This document shows, piece by piece, positions 35,446-48,071 of a DNA stretch of 64,000 nt (position 1 is its first letter; each line of letters begins with the position of its first letter). The translations under genes and the position numbers were made by a program. This stretch comes from Cokeromyces recurvatus (taxonomy: Eukaryota > Mucoromycota > Mucoromycetes > Mucorales > Mucoraceae), in the NCBI RefSeq assembly GCF_025118155.1, contig NW_026251387.1, positions 1,005,001 through 1,069,000 of the forward strand. Direction: 5' to 3'. The notes below the pieces were generated by a model. The model was not told the DNA's origin and ran no database searches. It was given only the letters and a program-made list of their open reading frames with translations.

Positions 35446-38400
35446 TTATTCAATATAAACAGGAATTCCGTACACAACAGGTGCAGCTCCAATAAGGTAA
35501 GATAAGGAACATTGATTTCTTGACTCTGTCACAGCTTGTACAATTGACTTGTTAGTTGATGTTGTTGTCGTCATACCCCAGGCACCTAACATATATTTAG
35601 TCAATCTATCAATACTTCGATCTGTCACATCCCACAAATTAGCAACTACTGCAGGGCTTCCAGCTAGCAAATAATTAAGTACATAACCATAAGGATCAAA
35701 CTCTCCATTAGCCTCCAAGACACCACTACTACAACCCATCAATAATGAAACAGCACATTTAGGCAATTGACGCACTGTTGTACCCCTCATAAATGCTTGC
35801 CCAGCACTATGTCCAAAATACATATAGATATCTCGTGTCTCTAGAGCACGTTGGCATTGTAATTCCATTGGCATCGTCTGAATCACACCGTCCCATTCGG
35901 GTATACTTTTAAAGTAGGCTTCAAAGACTTTTTGTGTATCCTTCAGGTCACCGCCTGGGTTAAGTACGTAAAAAGCATTTCGTCTTGAAACCTTTAGGTC
36001 TTGCCATCCATCTATAAAGTTATCATATTGGGCCTGGCTATATAGGATACGGTCTCTTAAAAAGGAAAGACAAGGTAAACGTGATGTAGGTTGTGTGCGA
36101 AGTGTAGGTAAGGACTCGATAGGGAACATTTGGAGATATTTATCCAGAATAAGAATAACATGTTCCTTATTGTTATTTTTGAGACACGAATCTATACCTG
36201 CCATACTACATTTTTCATGATATCGTCCCATTAAGACTCTTAATTGGTCTGTCAATTTCCTATGATCAATTTTATCATCAAGTGTCTCATCATTTTGTTG
36301 TTCACAATAGGTAGATACTAAAAAGTGTGCGATGTCTTCTAGTTCATTTTGGGTAGGATATCGTCCTAATCGAAGTACAATACGACACAAAGAGAGACTA
36401 AAATCGACTTGTTTTAATGGTGTATTTACTACTTCTTTTACAAGCTTGTAAACGAGATCATTTAAATTTTTTTGAAACTTGACTAATTCTTCTTTAAATA
36501 CAGGTGCACGTCCTGAAAGGAGTCCTCTAAAACCACTTAGCCAATCATTTTCCATTCTTTCAAGTAATGTCTTTAGACGACCATCTAACTCTTTACGTCG
36601 TTTCCACCATGCTTCAATTTGACTCTTTTCTGTACATTTCAAACTATCATGGATTGTCTCATCACTACCTTGAATAATTGCCCGTAACTCACCCATAGCA
36701 TTATCATAACTGATACCATTATGACGTTGTAATGGTAATCGAACAACAAATGGTGTTTCCTTGGCTCTCAACTGAACTACGTAGAGTTCATTGCCTATCA
36801 ATGTCATCGAGCAGACTGTCCAATGGTCTGGTAAAAGATTTACAAACTTGTCTTGAAGTAACTGATGACTATCATCGCAATCTTCATTTGTTGACGGTAA
36901 TGATTCTTCATGATAGCGTTCTGTGAGAGTCTTAAGATGGGATTGCAGCCAATGGTCATGTAGACTAGGTTTTATAGTAAACTTTTGTTCATATATATTT
37001 GGCCAATCAACCTCATTTGATAATATCGAAAGTCCCTGCTTCATTTTGAGACAAGCTTGCATTTCACGTCGCATATGTACACCATTTGCCATTGATAGAT
37101 AAAAAGAATTTAAGAGAGCATCATCATTTGTTACACGACTTGCTATACGGCTCTTCATAAAAATAGCAGTTCCTAATGTATTACATAATGTTTGTATAAT
37201 ACTTGCACGTGCCGTTAGAGAACCTACTTGATATGCTTCTAGAAGGCGCTCTATTGCAACTGTCAAACTATCCTGTACACGCATATCTATCGTTCGTCTC
37301 TGTCCAATATTACTACGAGCCAATTTCATCTTGGGTAATATCATTGTTTGTTCATGGTCTTGAATTCCCTTCAACTTTAGACGAGAAACAACAGTATTCA
37401 GTTCTATCTCATCATCAATCATATATCCAGACTCCTCAAGCTTTTCTAAAAGGTCAAGAGCATCATCAAGTCTTGATTCAGCCATTACACACGCCTTTTG
37501 TAAAATAATCGAGCTCTGGACACGTTGTAATCCAAAACATTCATATATATTATCATTTTCTTGCTCAACAAGTTGCTCAAGTTTATCAATGATAGTTTTA
37601 GACATTAATTGATCCATTATGCTACTCGCTTCATCATAGGTCGTTAATGCTAAATCATTAAACTTGTTTGCTGTTGCTAATCGGGCTATCATTATCTTTA
37701 AGCGGACCTCATCTAAGCCTTTAGAACCAGCTCGAGTTGCGTTCTCTAATTCGGCTTGTGCTCGTTCCAAGTCTCCACTTCTCCAATAGAATTCACTTGC
37801 ACACAAAAATGCTTCAAAAAAGAGAGCATTTGACATAACCTTTTGTGCCAAAAGTGGAGCTTGTTTGATAAAATACTTAGTTTCGTGACATGATCCTTTA
37901 CGCATGTATAAATCTGCAAGGTGAATAAGGCAACGGCTCGTTTTACGAGCCATTAGCCATTGTGATTCACGAAATACAAGTTTAGAAACTTCCTTTTTGG
38001 AAGGGGATACCAAAAAGGGATTTTCAGAGCGATGCTCATTAGGATTATCATAACTTTCCTGGACTACCTTAATACATTTATTGAGAAGTTGAAGAGCAAC
38101 TGTGGCAGTTTCTATAGCATTGTCTAGGGAAGCCGTTTGTGCTTGAATAGATGATAAAGTCATGTAAGCATCGGCAAGCATCATACGATGCTGTGTATAG
38201 CTCTTGACAGTTGCCAAAAGATCGCGGGAGTTAACAGCTGGAATTTCTTGCCAGACAATTTTGGTTGCTTCAAATACTTCCTTACTTGTCTCAATATCAT
38301 TTGTCATTAATAAATAATATGCATAATAAGTGCGATATACAATTTCCGCTTGTTTTGAACATCCTCGCGTTATTAATTGATGAGCTTTAATAAACTCCAT

Positions 38401-41400
38401 TGAAGCTCTACCTGTATATCCTAATTCACAATATAATTTGCCAATACGACTCATAATTATAACAGATTCTGAAATTGGATCGTTTTCCACATCATCAGCC
38501 TTATTAATTTGGATAGCGTTAAGCTTAAGCAGAAGACGTAATACGCAAATTTCATAGATATATTCTCCGTTAATGGTGAAAAGATCAGCAAGCATACGAA
38601 GATGATCATAAAACTGTTCAATATCATCAATTTCTTCATAAATTTGTTGAAGGAGGGAGGCGTCAGGCGTTTTGCTTTCAAGTTTAGCTAGAGGTTGTAT
38701 TTTCTTTAATAAGAGGCCCCATTGTTGAAGTGTTGCTTCAAATGTGTTAGGTGTTTCTTGTTTTGTTTCTCTACTACAAATAGCAATCCATGAATTAGCA
38801 AGGCCAAGATAATGAAGACGATAGTTCAATAAATTACTATCTTGACCATAATTCTATATAAGAATAGGTAAGTTTATTAAGCTAAATATGTATATTAAAT
38901 ATGTGTAAAACTTACCTGTAATTTTAATAAACTTAATGCTTCTTTGGCACATACTAATGCTGCCCTTATATTTTCATCACTATTACCACGTTTTGCTCTT
39001 TCAATACGAATTTGGTGTAATAAGATTCTATATATATTAAAAAAAAATAACTAAGTGAACTGTATATATCATATATGAATTAATAATTTACCTTGCTCTA
39101 CGAACAGGATAATTTACTGCGTCATATAATTGTAATAATTTATTCACAATAAACAACTGAAACCTTGAAACGTCCATTTTTAGGGAAAGTCTATGCCATA
39201 CTTTCAGCTCACATTCATACACAAAGCTTTGTTGAATTGCACTTAGTCCAGCCATTTGCACATATTCACTCGCAAAATGCACATTTATAAGATCCGGATC
39301 ACTCACTGCAGCTCTTAAGTAACGATCCATTAACTTGGGAATTAGTGGTTCACATTCCATCATTCGTGAGACAGCCTTTGTTTCACTACCACTTACAAAT
39401 GAATCCACTGTTGACACTGGCACTCGTTTTAGAGCCAAGCGGTATGCTTTTACACTATCCTCAAACTGCTTATTTTTGTGACAACAAATACCCAAAATCT
39501 CATAACGCTTACAAAGTTGTAGTCGCCCTTCATCTGATTGAGCGCGTTCCGGATCTTTTTCTAATAGTGAACATGCCTTTCTCAATGGATAAATTGCATG
39601 CCCAAAAAATCGTTCGTCTTTCTTGATGAGGGCAGTGCCAATATTGTAGTATGAGCCTGATAAATATCTGTATCCTTTTAAAAACTTTTTTTCTGCACAT
39701 AGTTGTTCAGCTGTAGACAAGTACTCATAAGATTGTTGATAACTTGTTTCATCACTGATATCAAATTGCATACGCGCCAACAAAACCATAATATCAATAA
39801 AGGCAACCATCATATCAGCCGCTGTCATTGCACGTTTACTAGTTGATTTCTTTTTCAAGGCTAAATTAATGGTAATAGGTAAGGTTTCACCACACTGTTG
39901 GAGAACACTATTAAGATAAGCAATGATAGCGTTCCAGCGCTCCATATCAGGTGGTGGGGTGCGATTGCCATATTTGCTTTTTTTATCGGAAATTAAGTCG
40001 TAAAGTCGCTTAGCGCTTGAACGAAAACCATCAATACTTTTGCAAAGATTGAACAGTGCTTGTTCATCATGCTCATTTTGTGATGATGTTGTTTCTAATG
40101 TGGAGGAAACAATTCGTAGACAGGAAATACTTTCGTTTAACGTTGTACTTATATCCGCATCTAATTAGAAAAAAAATAAGTATATGCTTAAAAAGAAAAG
40201 AAAAGAAAAGAAAAGAAAACATACAAGTATCATCTAATACGATTTTATCCATTTGTACTGATCCAAGTGCTAATTTGGCATTAGCCGCATATGCTACATA
40301 ATAGTAAGTATTTGGATTTTCAATTATAGAAACTAAAGGACCAATCATGTGCTTATAAGCAAAAAACGCTCCCTTATAACTCTTAGCCTTTCTCGAGACA
40401 TAAGCGTAATATTCACATAAGATAAAATAGGAATCCATTTCAGCAAGGTCTTTTATATTAGGCTGTATATTTTCTAAAAAGTCTTTGCATCCTTGTTGAA
40501 GATAAGAATAATTAGCTAAAAATAAAGAAATTACATCAATAACTATACGAAGCAACTGCTAAACATATTTTTCATACTTACATTGTGTTGTTGCTTTTTC
40601 ATAAGTAATACCAATACGAACTATACGATCCATAATAGATTTTAAAGAAGTGGATTTTGATATAACTAAAGCCTTTAAAGCCCAACTCTGAACATGATGT
40701 GAATGGAAAGCTAACTCTTCTAATATATATATACACATATACAAATAAATAAAAGGATAAAACTAATTGCTAACACAAAATGTATCGATGCTTACCTGTT
40801 AAAGGAAATCGGTTAGCTGCTTTATACAATAATCGTTGAAACGTATCAAGTTGTTTTTTGGCAACAGGCAGATCAACTTTCAATAGTTGTTTACACCAAT
40901 CGAAGAAATTTCCTGATCTTTCCATAAAATAAGGTACGTACTAAAAGGAAAGACATAATTAGCTATACTTTAATTATTGAAACTTTTGTTTTGTTTTGTT
41001 TTTTTTTTTGGTTTTACCTTTGATAATGAGCCATCGCCAATTTCACACCAACATCGAAGTGTGTTCATTTGATAGGCTAAAACTAGCAAAATAATTGTTC
41101 GATCTTTAAGATTTGGATCCAATGGGAATTGAAATAAATCTTGATATTTAACCAACATGTCATCTTCCCATTGTGTTTTAATAATGGAATCGGGCACAAC
41201 AGGTATTGTAGATGCCATAGCGACAGTTTGCAGTTGATGATTTCTAGGTGATTCCGTTAGCACACTTTTGATAGGACTAGCTGCTTTCTGAATGACAGTG
41301 ATAGGTTTTTTGGCATCAAGTTGAACTTTGGCGACACTTGCTAATAATAAACGAAACTTGACAATTTCATCTAATGCCCTATTATACTATTCAAAATAAA

Positions 41401-41873
41401 TAAATAAATAAATAATATAGATTAACATTAAGAGAGTTATCATAAAGAATTTTGCCCTTTACTTCTCCTAATTCGACCATCTTGCAAATTAAATTAGATG
41501 TTGTTTTTTCTAAATCTAATGGTTTAAGTGTTGTAAATGTATTCATATGTCTTAAAGCAGTCAAAGCATAAAATGAGGTATCTACTAAACAATTGACCGC
41601 AACCACATAGTTTCCTGTATGCAGTGTAGCCTGCTTGACACACATCAACCCTTCGATATTTTGGTTAACAATACGCATAGCGAGAGGCGCTAATCGTGTA
41701 GCCATCTGCTTAAATCGTGATGGGGTAGGTGGTGGTTTTCGTAATGCATCAGGACGTGAGAGGTCAAGTTGAAATGGTTCTAAAATGGTTTTTCGAATCA
41801 ACATAGCCAGATCATCGTTACATTTTGAATAATCTTTTAGTTGTAATAATAAGTTTGAAGACAAATCTGACAT
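35446..41873 (-). CDS. ESP1: Separase (cohesin-cleaving cysteine protease)
   Basis: A very large gene, read from the ATG at 41873 through about nine exons to the TAA at 35446; the last coding exon alone exceeds 3.3 kb. The N-terminal three quarters are helical-repeat sequence of TPR type (for example KRYEILGICCHKNKQFEDS). The C-terminal CD-clan protease domain carries the catalytic dyad in the classic contexts: histidine in YMYFGHSAGQAF and cysteine in AVSLLMGCSSG, followed by AGSPAVVANLWDVTDRSID. Separase cleaves the cohesin kleisin at anaphase and is held by securin until then; no securin gene is recognisable here. Upstream exons are assigned by frame continuity and helical character, so their exact edges are less certain than the protease end. 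It diverges from COG6. Confidence 0.9.
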
Positions 41874-42025
41874 GTTGAAAGTTAATGCATATATTAAAAA
41901 AAAAAAACGAAAGAAAAAAGCTACAGGTTTTATGAAGCAAGTTCGTGACGATTTTTATATAATCAAAGTAAATTAAAACACAGCGCGTAAGATTTCATAG
42001 TTTTTTAACCTTTGTTTCTATTATT
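41874..42025. promoter_or_regulatory. Shared 152-bp divergent promoter region, separase / COG6
   Basis: The start codons of the two genes face away from each other with only 152 bp between them, so both promoters and 5' UTRs must fit here. The region has A-rich and T-rich tracts, with a GATTTTTATATAATC stretch in the middle. No specific factor site is claimed. Confidence 0.5.
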
Positions 42026-42328
42026 ATGGAACTAGTATCATCACCAGAATCACCTTCTTTATTATCCATTTCCAACAAGCCAAATAAGTCACTTTCCATC
42101 AAACTCTCACAAGTTCTTAGTTCTTCTTCTTCTAAAGATGCCGAAATTAAAGCAGCTCTTATTTCACTCTCAAATATTTCTCTTGATGAAGCTAATCTTC
42201 GGACCGATTTACGAGGTGAACTTGAAAAGGAACAGATTAGGAACAATAAGAAATTTCTAAATGCTTTTGAAAACGTTGTCAAGGTTTTATTTTTGAAATC
42301 TGACGTAAGCTATGTCTTAAAATTAACA

Positions 42329-42377
<49 letters not shown>

Positions 42378-44556
42378 CAATTTGATTTTTTAGAAACGCA
42401 AGTAAAAGTTATGAATAATGAATGTCAAGATTTAAAACAAAAGTTGTCCAAAGTTCAAGTACAAACTTCAGATATGATTGAACAAGCGAATAAGCTGCAA
42501 GATCACAAGTATATACGAAATACAAAACTCTACTGATAACTATCACTAATTTTATTGTATAGTATTTCATGCTCTATTCAAAAGACAGTTATAGATCGAT
42601 TCTTAGAAAAATTTACACTCAGTCAAGAAGAAATCAAAACACTTAGCGACCCTTCAGAACCTATTGATAATGTATTCTTTACTTCATTATCACATTTACA
42701 TCAGATTCATAATGATTGTCAACTATTGCTTTCAACAAAGGACCAAACAGCTGGGTAAAAAAAGAGAAAGAGAGATAAAAGGATTATTACTAAATTATTT
42801 TGTATAGCCGGGATATTATGGAATCAATGGCGCTGTATCAAGAAAATGCATACAACAAACTTTACAAATGGATGCAATATGAAAGTAGAACTGTATTCGG
42901 TGGAGAAAGTATTGATATCAGTTCTTTGATGACAAAAGCGCTGCGAGCTCTTATGTTAAGGCCTGTTCTATTCCAGTAAAATTATCTACAAATGTTTTTT
43001 TTTTGTATGTATATTTTGCGTTCATATTAATATATATTTTTTTTGTTCTGAAGGACAATTTTGGATGAGATTGGGTCTGCACGTCATGATGCAGTATCAC
43101 AAGCATTTCTAAAGGCGTTGACCAGAGGTGGACCAGGCGGCACTCCTCGTCCTATCGAGCTACAGGCACCTGACCCACTACGCTATATTGGAGATATGTT
43201 AGCATGGGTTCATCAGGCTTGTGCATCAGAAAAGGAGATGTTAGAGACATTATTAGGTGAAAACTCTGAAGCAATCAATGAGCTATTAGATTGTGCTATG
43301 GATGGTACATGTAGGCCTCTCAGGACACGTATGGAACAAGTCCTGACATTACAACCAGGAGCTATCACTTCGTACAAAGTTGCTAATTTGATTCAGTTTT
43401 ATGCGATAACATTGAGTAAATTAATGAGAAAAAATACGAGTTTAGAAAGGGTTTTATACGAGTAAAGTATAAAAAAACAAATTAAAAGGTCAAATATTTA
43501 TTTACTTTACTGTATAGGATGACTGAGCTTGCATACAAATACTTTTTTAAGACATTAAATGCACAAGCAGAGCGACTAATGCAATCAGCAGAGGTAATAA
43601 AAAGAAAATTAAATTTGTATATGTATTTTTTTTAATATAGTTTATTTAGCCACCAAATCATAATCTGTCAATTGTATCTACAGTTCGAGAAATGACGAAT
43701 CAATTGGTATTAAATTTCTTAAATATCAAAAGTCATTTGTTTAATCTTTTTTTTTTTTAAGAAAGAAATCCTTGCATCTTATGATTCATCACTGGTTGCA
43801 ATAGGCATAGAAGGATTTAATTTTGCAGAAACTTTAGACGCTATTATTGAACCCTTATTAAATACATGCGAATTATCTGTTTCTAAGAAATTTAAAAAGA
43901 TGGATCAAGACATTTATATGATGAACTGTTTATATCGCATACAAGTAAAATAAGATTTTATTATTGAAGTTTTTTTTTTGGTGGTTTATTGACTTATGCA
44001 TATATTAGAATGTTTTGATTCCATATGAATTCACTAAACAAAAAAGAGCAAGTATTGAAGCACGTATGAATGATATATTAGATGACATTGCACATGAAGA
44101 GGTAATAAAAAATAAAATAAAAAGTTCTATATTTTTTACTCTCTTTGTATAGTATAATGAACTATTACAGCAATCAGGTTTAACTCAAATTAAAGAAATG
44201 TTAGCCACAAAAGATCCAAATGTAAAATAACATAACTAGGATAAGAAAAAAATACATATTATTAACTTATATTTTTGTAGACGCCATTATCCTCTCTTAT
44301 GGATGTTCAAATACTTACAAATATTATGGCAAAGTTTGATACATTTTTAGTATCTATTAGTGCTGATGTGTCTCCTCAATTACAACGACTTTCTTCTTCT
44401 CAACACTGTCAGCAAGTTCAATCAAATGTGATTCGTTTATTACTAGAAACATATCGTGAAATAAGCAAAGAGGTAAATAATGGATATGAACACCCAGAAC
44501 TTATTTTGCCTCGAACTGTACAAGATATGGAAGCCATTTTTTCGTTTGTATTATAA
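42026..44556 (+). CDS. COG6: Conserved oligomeric Golgi complex subunit 6
   Basis: About ten to twelve exons. Exon 1 (42026-42283) ends FLNAFENVVK and, after an intron with a 36-nt poly(A), exon 2 begins at 42378 with QFDFLETQVKVMNNECQDL. The joined segment matches the COG6 N-terminal coiled coil without insertion. Later exons give RFLEKFTLSQEEIKTL, YKWMQYESRTVFGG, RHDAVSQAFLKALTRGG, PDPLRYIGDMLAWVHQA and LLLETYREISKEV, all in COG6 order. The complex tethers intra-Golgi retrograde vesicles. The exon 1 donor (GTTTTAT) is weak; a GTAAGC 24 nt further would add residues not expected in the family. It converges with the MOT1 gene, only 54 bp between stops. Confidence 0.88.
42341..42376. repeat. 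A36 homopolymer (preceded by T run) in a COG6 intron
   Basis: About ten T followed by 36 A directly precede the AG acceptor at 42376-42377, so the tract takes the place of a normal pyrimidine tract. Confidence 0.7.
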
Positions 44557-44610
44557 TTGTTAATAATAAAAAAAAGGTTATTTTTTTTATTATTACGAAT
44601 AGTATGTACA

Positions 44611-45816
44611 CTATTTTTTGATCGTTGAAGTAGGTACATCTTCTTTAAGAATATCTGCATTCTTTTGTTGTTGAGTTCCATAATTATTATCGATGGAAGA
44701 AGATGTCAGTATATTAGTTCTTTCTTCAGTAATGATAGGTAATGTTATAGGTGATTCCAAATGCTGGTTTCTCCAAACATGAGGTACTGAACAAATATTC
44801 TCCCGGGCTAATTTTGACCATTCTTTAATACCTAATCGCTGCATCGCCAGCAAGATTGCCGATACTAACCCAGCACAAAATCCAATTCCATCATTTGAGT
44901 ATGATACTAACGCTCCTGCTGTCAATAACATGATAGTAAAGTTTTCACGTTGTTTCTCCACATCTTCTATTCCATCGTTCAATGTACGTGCTGTACTTCC
45001 TAATTCAACACCTGAAATAAATAATAGCACTGCTAAGATTGAGGTTGGAAAGACCTGTAAAAGCCCAACTAAGGAAGAACCAAACAAAATTCCTAGAATC
45101 CATTTAAGGGACCCCAAGATGATGACAGAGACCTCAGATCGTGCACCAAATCGATACTGACCAGCAAGACCACCGGAGCCATGACAGACAGGCATAGCAC
45201 CGAACCAACATCCCACTAGATTCATAACGCCTACACTCATGGCAATAGATGATGTTGAGGGCCGTTTGTTAGGAAATAGGTCAATGATAAGAGCACTGAG
45301 AGCAATAACAGAATTAAGACTAGTGAGAGGTAGTTGGCCAAGGCCTGCATTAAGAAAACCAGAGCGAAATTGATCAGCTGTAGGTACAATAATGGTATCA
45401 GGATAATGACCATGACCTACTGAAGGTCGCTCATAATCATTAGACGTGGCAAACATCATAATGAGAGCAAAAATGAAGCCGATTAAAAATAAGATAAGAG
45501 CTGAAGGAACTTTAGTTTGATAACAGAAGACGACAAAAATAAAGGCCAGAAGTATCCAAGTGTTATTATCGGACCAGTTCGTACTATCGATTGTCCACTT
45601 GAGGTCGGAAACAAGGCTTTGTGCTTTTTTGATTAGTTGTATAGCAGTACCTAATTGAATGCCTATTATGCAAAATAATAATAATAATTAGTTGTTAGCA
45701 GTATTTCCATATATGTGATATCATGTGAACCTTTGATTACTGGAGTAGGTGTAAATGTACCGATGAGATGAATTGTACGTGTAATACCTAGAAAGAAAAC
45801 GAGTGCTCCAACACCT

Positions 45817-45857
<41 letters not shown>

Positions 45858-46323
45858 AAGAAAAAGAAAAAAAAATTAGCTAATATAGATAAAAGCCGAA
45901 TTAATCATATTTACTTATACCAGCTGCCATATTTTCTTGAATTGGCATATTTTTAGTCAATACAACAGCGGCAATGGCTTTTTATATAGAAGAGAATTAA
46001 TGTTTTATCTATGCAGAATAAATGTACAAATCACACCTTTCATAGGTTGTACGCATACTGGCACACCAAAGCATATACCCGATAAAATATTCCATATACC
46101 AGTAAACCAGAGAGTACTAGTTAAGTTGATCTGACCTGAAATAGCTAAAGACATCATAATAGGCAGAAGCGTGCCTAAATCGCCCAAACTGCCTGAAATC
46201 TAAAATAAATACATGTATGATTAACATACTGAGTTAGGCTGATCAATATATAGCATATTTAACCTCGTGAATTGTAAAATTTGTTTTAATCCGTCTTAGA
46301 TATTTAGTAACTGATAATTTCAT
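44611..46323 (-). CDS. Molybdate transporter, MOT1 family
   Basis: Six exons from the ATG at 46323 (MKLSVTKYLRRIKTNFTIHE) to the TAG at 44611. The two family signatures are present: GVPVCVQPMKAIAAVVLTK, assembled across an intron, and GAMPVCHGSGGLAGQYRFG. The first helix carries SGSLGDLGTLLPIMMSL. These define the MOT1 clade related to SulP transporters but lacking the STAS domain, which import molybdate for the molybdenum cofactor used by nitrate reductase and other enzymes. About ten hydrophobic segments are visible, followed by a polar C-terminal tail of about 60 residues. One intron holds an A35 run (45821-45855). The gene ends 54 bp from the COG6 stop. Confidence 0.88.
45821..45855. repeat. 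A35 homopolymer in a MOT1 intron
   Basis: Thirty-five A on the plus strand (T on the coding strand), then AAAG-rich sequence. On the coding strand this is a T-rich run within the intron. Confidence 0.7.
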
Positions 46324-46541
46324 TTAGAAAAGGAACGGGAAAAAAAAAAGAAAAAAGAAAAAAAAAATAAATATTGCTTTTTCATATTTAATTCCCTGAA
46401 AAAAAAAAAAAGTAACACAAATAAATAAATTTACCCCACTTAATCATCTTCCTTCTTGTCCAAATCAAGATAACAGATAAAAATCCAGAAAATGTACTAC
46501 AACTTAATATAATCGATCAAATTTTACAAGCAATTATTTTA

Positions 46542-47933
46542 TTACATAATATTTGGAGGGGCCTGCTGATTCTCCATTTGACTAGGTTTTCGTTTCCAAA
46601 TAATCTCTAGTTTTTGCCTCTGTTTTAAAATATCTTCCATAGTCTTCTCCCAAAGCTCAAGTTCTTTATCTTCTACGTTACCTCCCATCTCTAATAATCT
46701 TAATTCAGGCACTCCTCCATTTATCAGCACTTGGGCAATAGCTTTAAGGTCTTCATGCACAATACCGTTGCATCCAATATCTAGACGATGCACGCGGCTT
46801 GTTATTAATTCTGGTAATTCATCATTAGCAAATCCCCCTACTGTATTACTAAAGAGTCCTAAATACTGTAGACTACTATGATCTAGTAATTTACCAAATC
46901 CTTTAGCTGTAATTTGGTTCTGTCCAAGTTCAAGGTGTTGTAAAGTAGTTGTGTTAGCTAGCATGTAGGCTCCGTTATCATCAATAAGATTTTGTCGTAA
47001 GTTTAGTTCTATAAGTGCGCTATTATCAAGATGGGTGACGAGAGTATCAAGGGCTTTGGATTCAATGCTATTGTTATCAAGCCAGAGATGTGTAAGATGA
47101 CGGTTGGTAATAAGCGATTGTCCAATTGCTTGCATCAGTGCATTGCCGTAAATAGAAAACTCTTGATTCGTTTCTTGTGGCTGCTCTGATAGTTCGCTAT
47201 TAGATAAAGCAGGTGGTGGCAAGAGTGTATCTTCATCGGGTGATACAACATTGACCATTTTTAAAACATGCAAATGCTTGTTATGTCCTAAAGCAGTAGC
47301 TAACATAGCTGCACCTTCTAAAAGTGGATTTTCTGAAATATCTAACTCTTGAACTTGGCTTGCCGCATTACCTAAAACATGACAAGCCAATGCTTCAGCT
47401 CCTTTTACACCTATTTTATTCATACTCAAATTAACTTTAGTTAATTTGCTTAAAGAAGGTGCTAATGTTGCAATGCTGTCGTCATTTAATTCATTTCTAG
47501 CTAGATTTATTTCACTAAGATGCTGATTTTTTGCAAGTGCGTCTGCAAGTAACTTTACTGATTCATAGTTAAGTGCTTTGTTTTCAAAATCGAGTAGCTC
47601 TAATCCCTCATTGACAGCTAATCCTTCACAGAAGATACTAAAAAGATCTGGACGTTGACCAAATGCAGCATGACCAATATTAAGTGACTTTAAGGTTTCG
47701 TTAAGGGTAAGAGATTCGCTAAGAGCCTCAATACTTGTAGCATCCAGTTGATGACCAGAAATATAAAGGTTTTGAAGGATTGTATTATGAGCAATAGCAT
47801 TAAAAATGCGTGTAAGCTCGTGTGTAGTGATGTGTCGAAAACTGAGAATGTGAAGTGAAGTAAGCTTTGGGTCGTTCTCATTGAGCTGCTTTACCCAACG
47901 ATCAACGGCACCATCATTACCTCCCCATACCAT
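46542..47933 (-). CDS. Leucine-rich repeat protein (ribonuclease-inhibitor/RanGAP type)
   Basis: A single uninterrupted 463-codon frame, unusual in this intron-rich window. At least ten leucine-rich repeats of the 28-29 residue ribonuclease-inhibitor class are visible, such as LSEINLARNELNDDSIATL, LTKVNLSMNKIGVKGAEAL, LTHLWLDNNSIESKALDTL, LIELNLRQNLIDDNGAYML and LQHLELGQNQITAKGFGKL. The N-terminus (MVWGGNDGAVDRWVKQLNE) and a helical, basic C-terminus (MEDILKQRQKLEIIWKRKP) cap the array. Such arcs are protein-interaction scaffolds. It lacks the acidic tail of RanGAP and I see no catalytic signature, so I give no specific function. It lies 218 bp downstream of the MOT1 start on the same strand. 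Confidence 0.85.
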   Translation of the reverse strand: MVWGGNDGAVDRWVKQLNENDPKLTSLHILSFRHITTHELTRIFNAIAHNTILQNLYISGHQLDATSIEALSESLTLNETLKSLNIGHAAFGQRPDLFSIFCEGLAVNEGLELLDFENKALNYESVKLLADALAKNQHLSEINLARNELNDDSIATLAPSLSKLTKVNLSMNKIGVKGAEALACHVLGNAASQVQELDISENPLLEGAAMLATALGHNKHLHVLKMVNVVSPDEDTLLPPPALSNSELSEQPQETNQEFSIYGNALMQAIGQSLITNRHLTHLWLDNNSIESKALDTLVTHLDNSALIELNLRQNLIDDNGAYMLANTTTLQHLELGQNQITAKGFGKLLDHSSLQYLGLFSNTVGGFANDELPELITSRVHRLDIGCNGIVHEDLKAIAQVLINGGVPELRLLEMGGNVEDKELELWEKTMEDILKQRQKLEIIWKRKPSQMENQQAPPNIM

Positions 47934-48071
47934 GATTAAAAATAAAATAAAATGAAATAAAAATGAAAGAGAATTTTTTTTTTTTTACTGTCACATATGT
48001 ATAAAAAAAAAATAATAATAATTTATTAATATTAACAGTAGTAGTAGGTATGAATGATAATAGAATTTTTT

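Noticed and set aside
40056..40301. Plus-strand frames within separase
   Set aside because: Antisense shadows of the large protease gene; separase is supported by the catalytic motifs.
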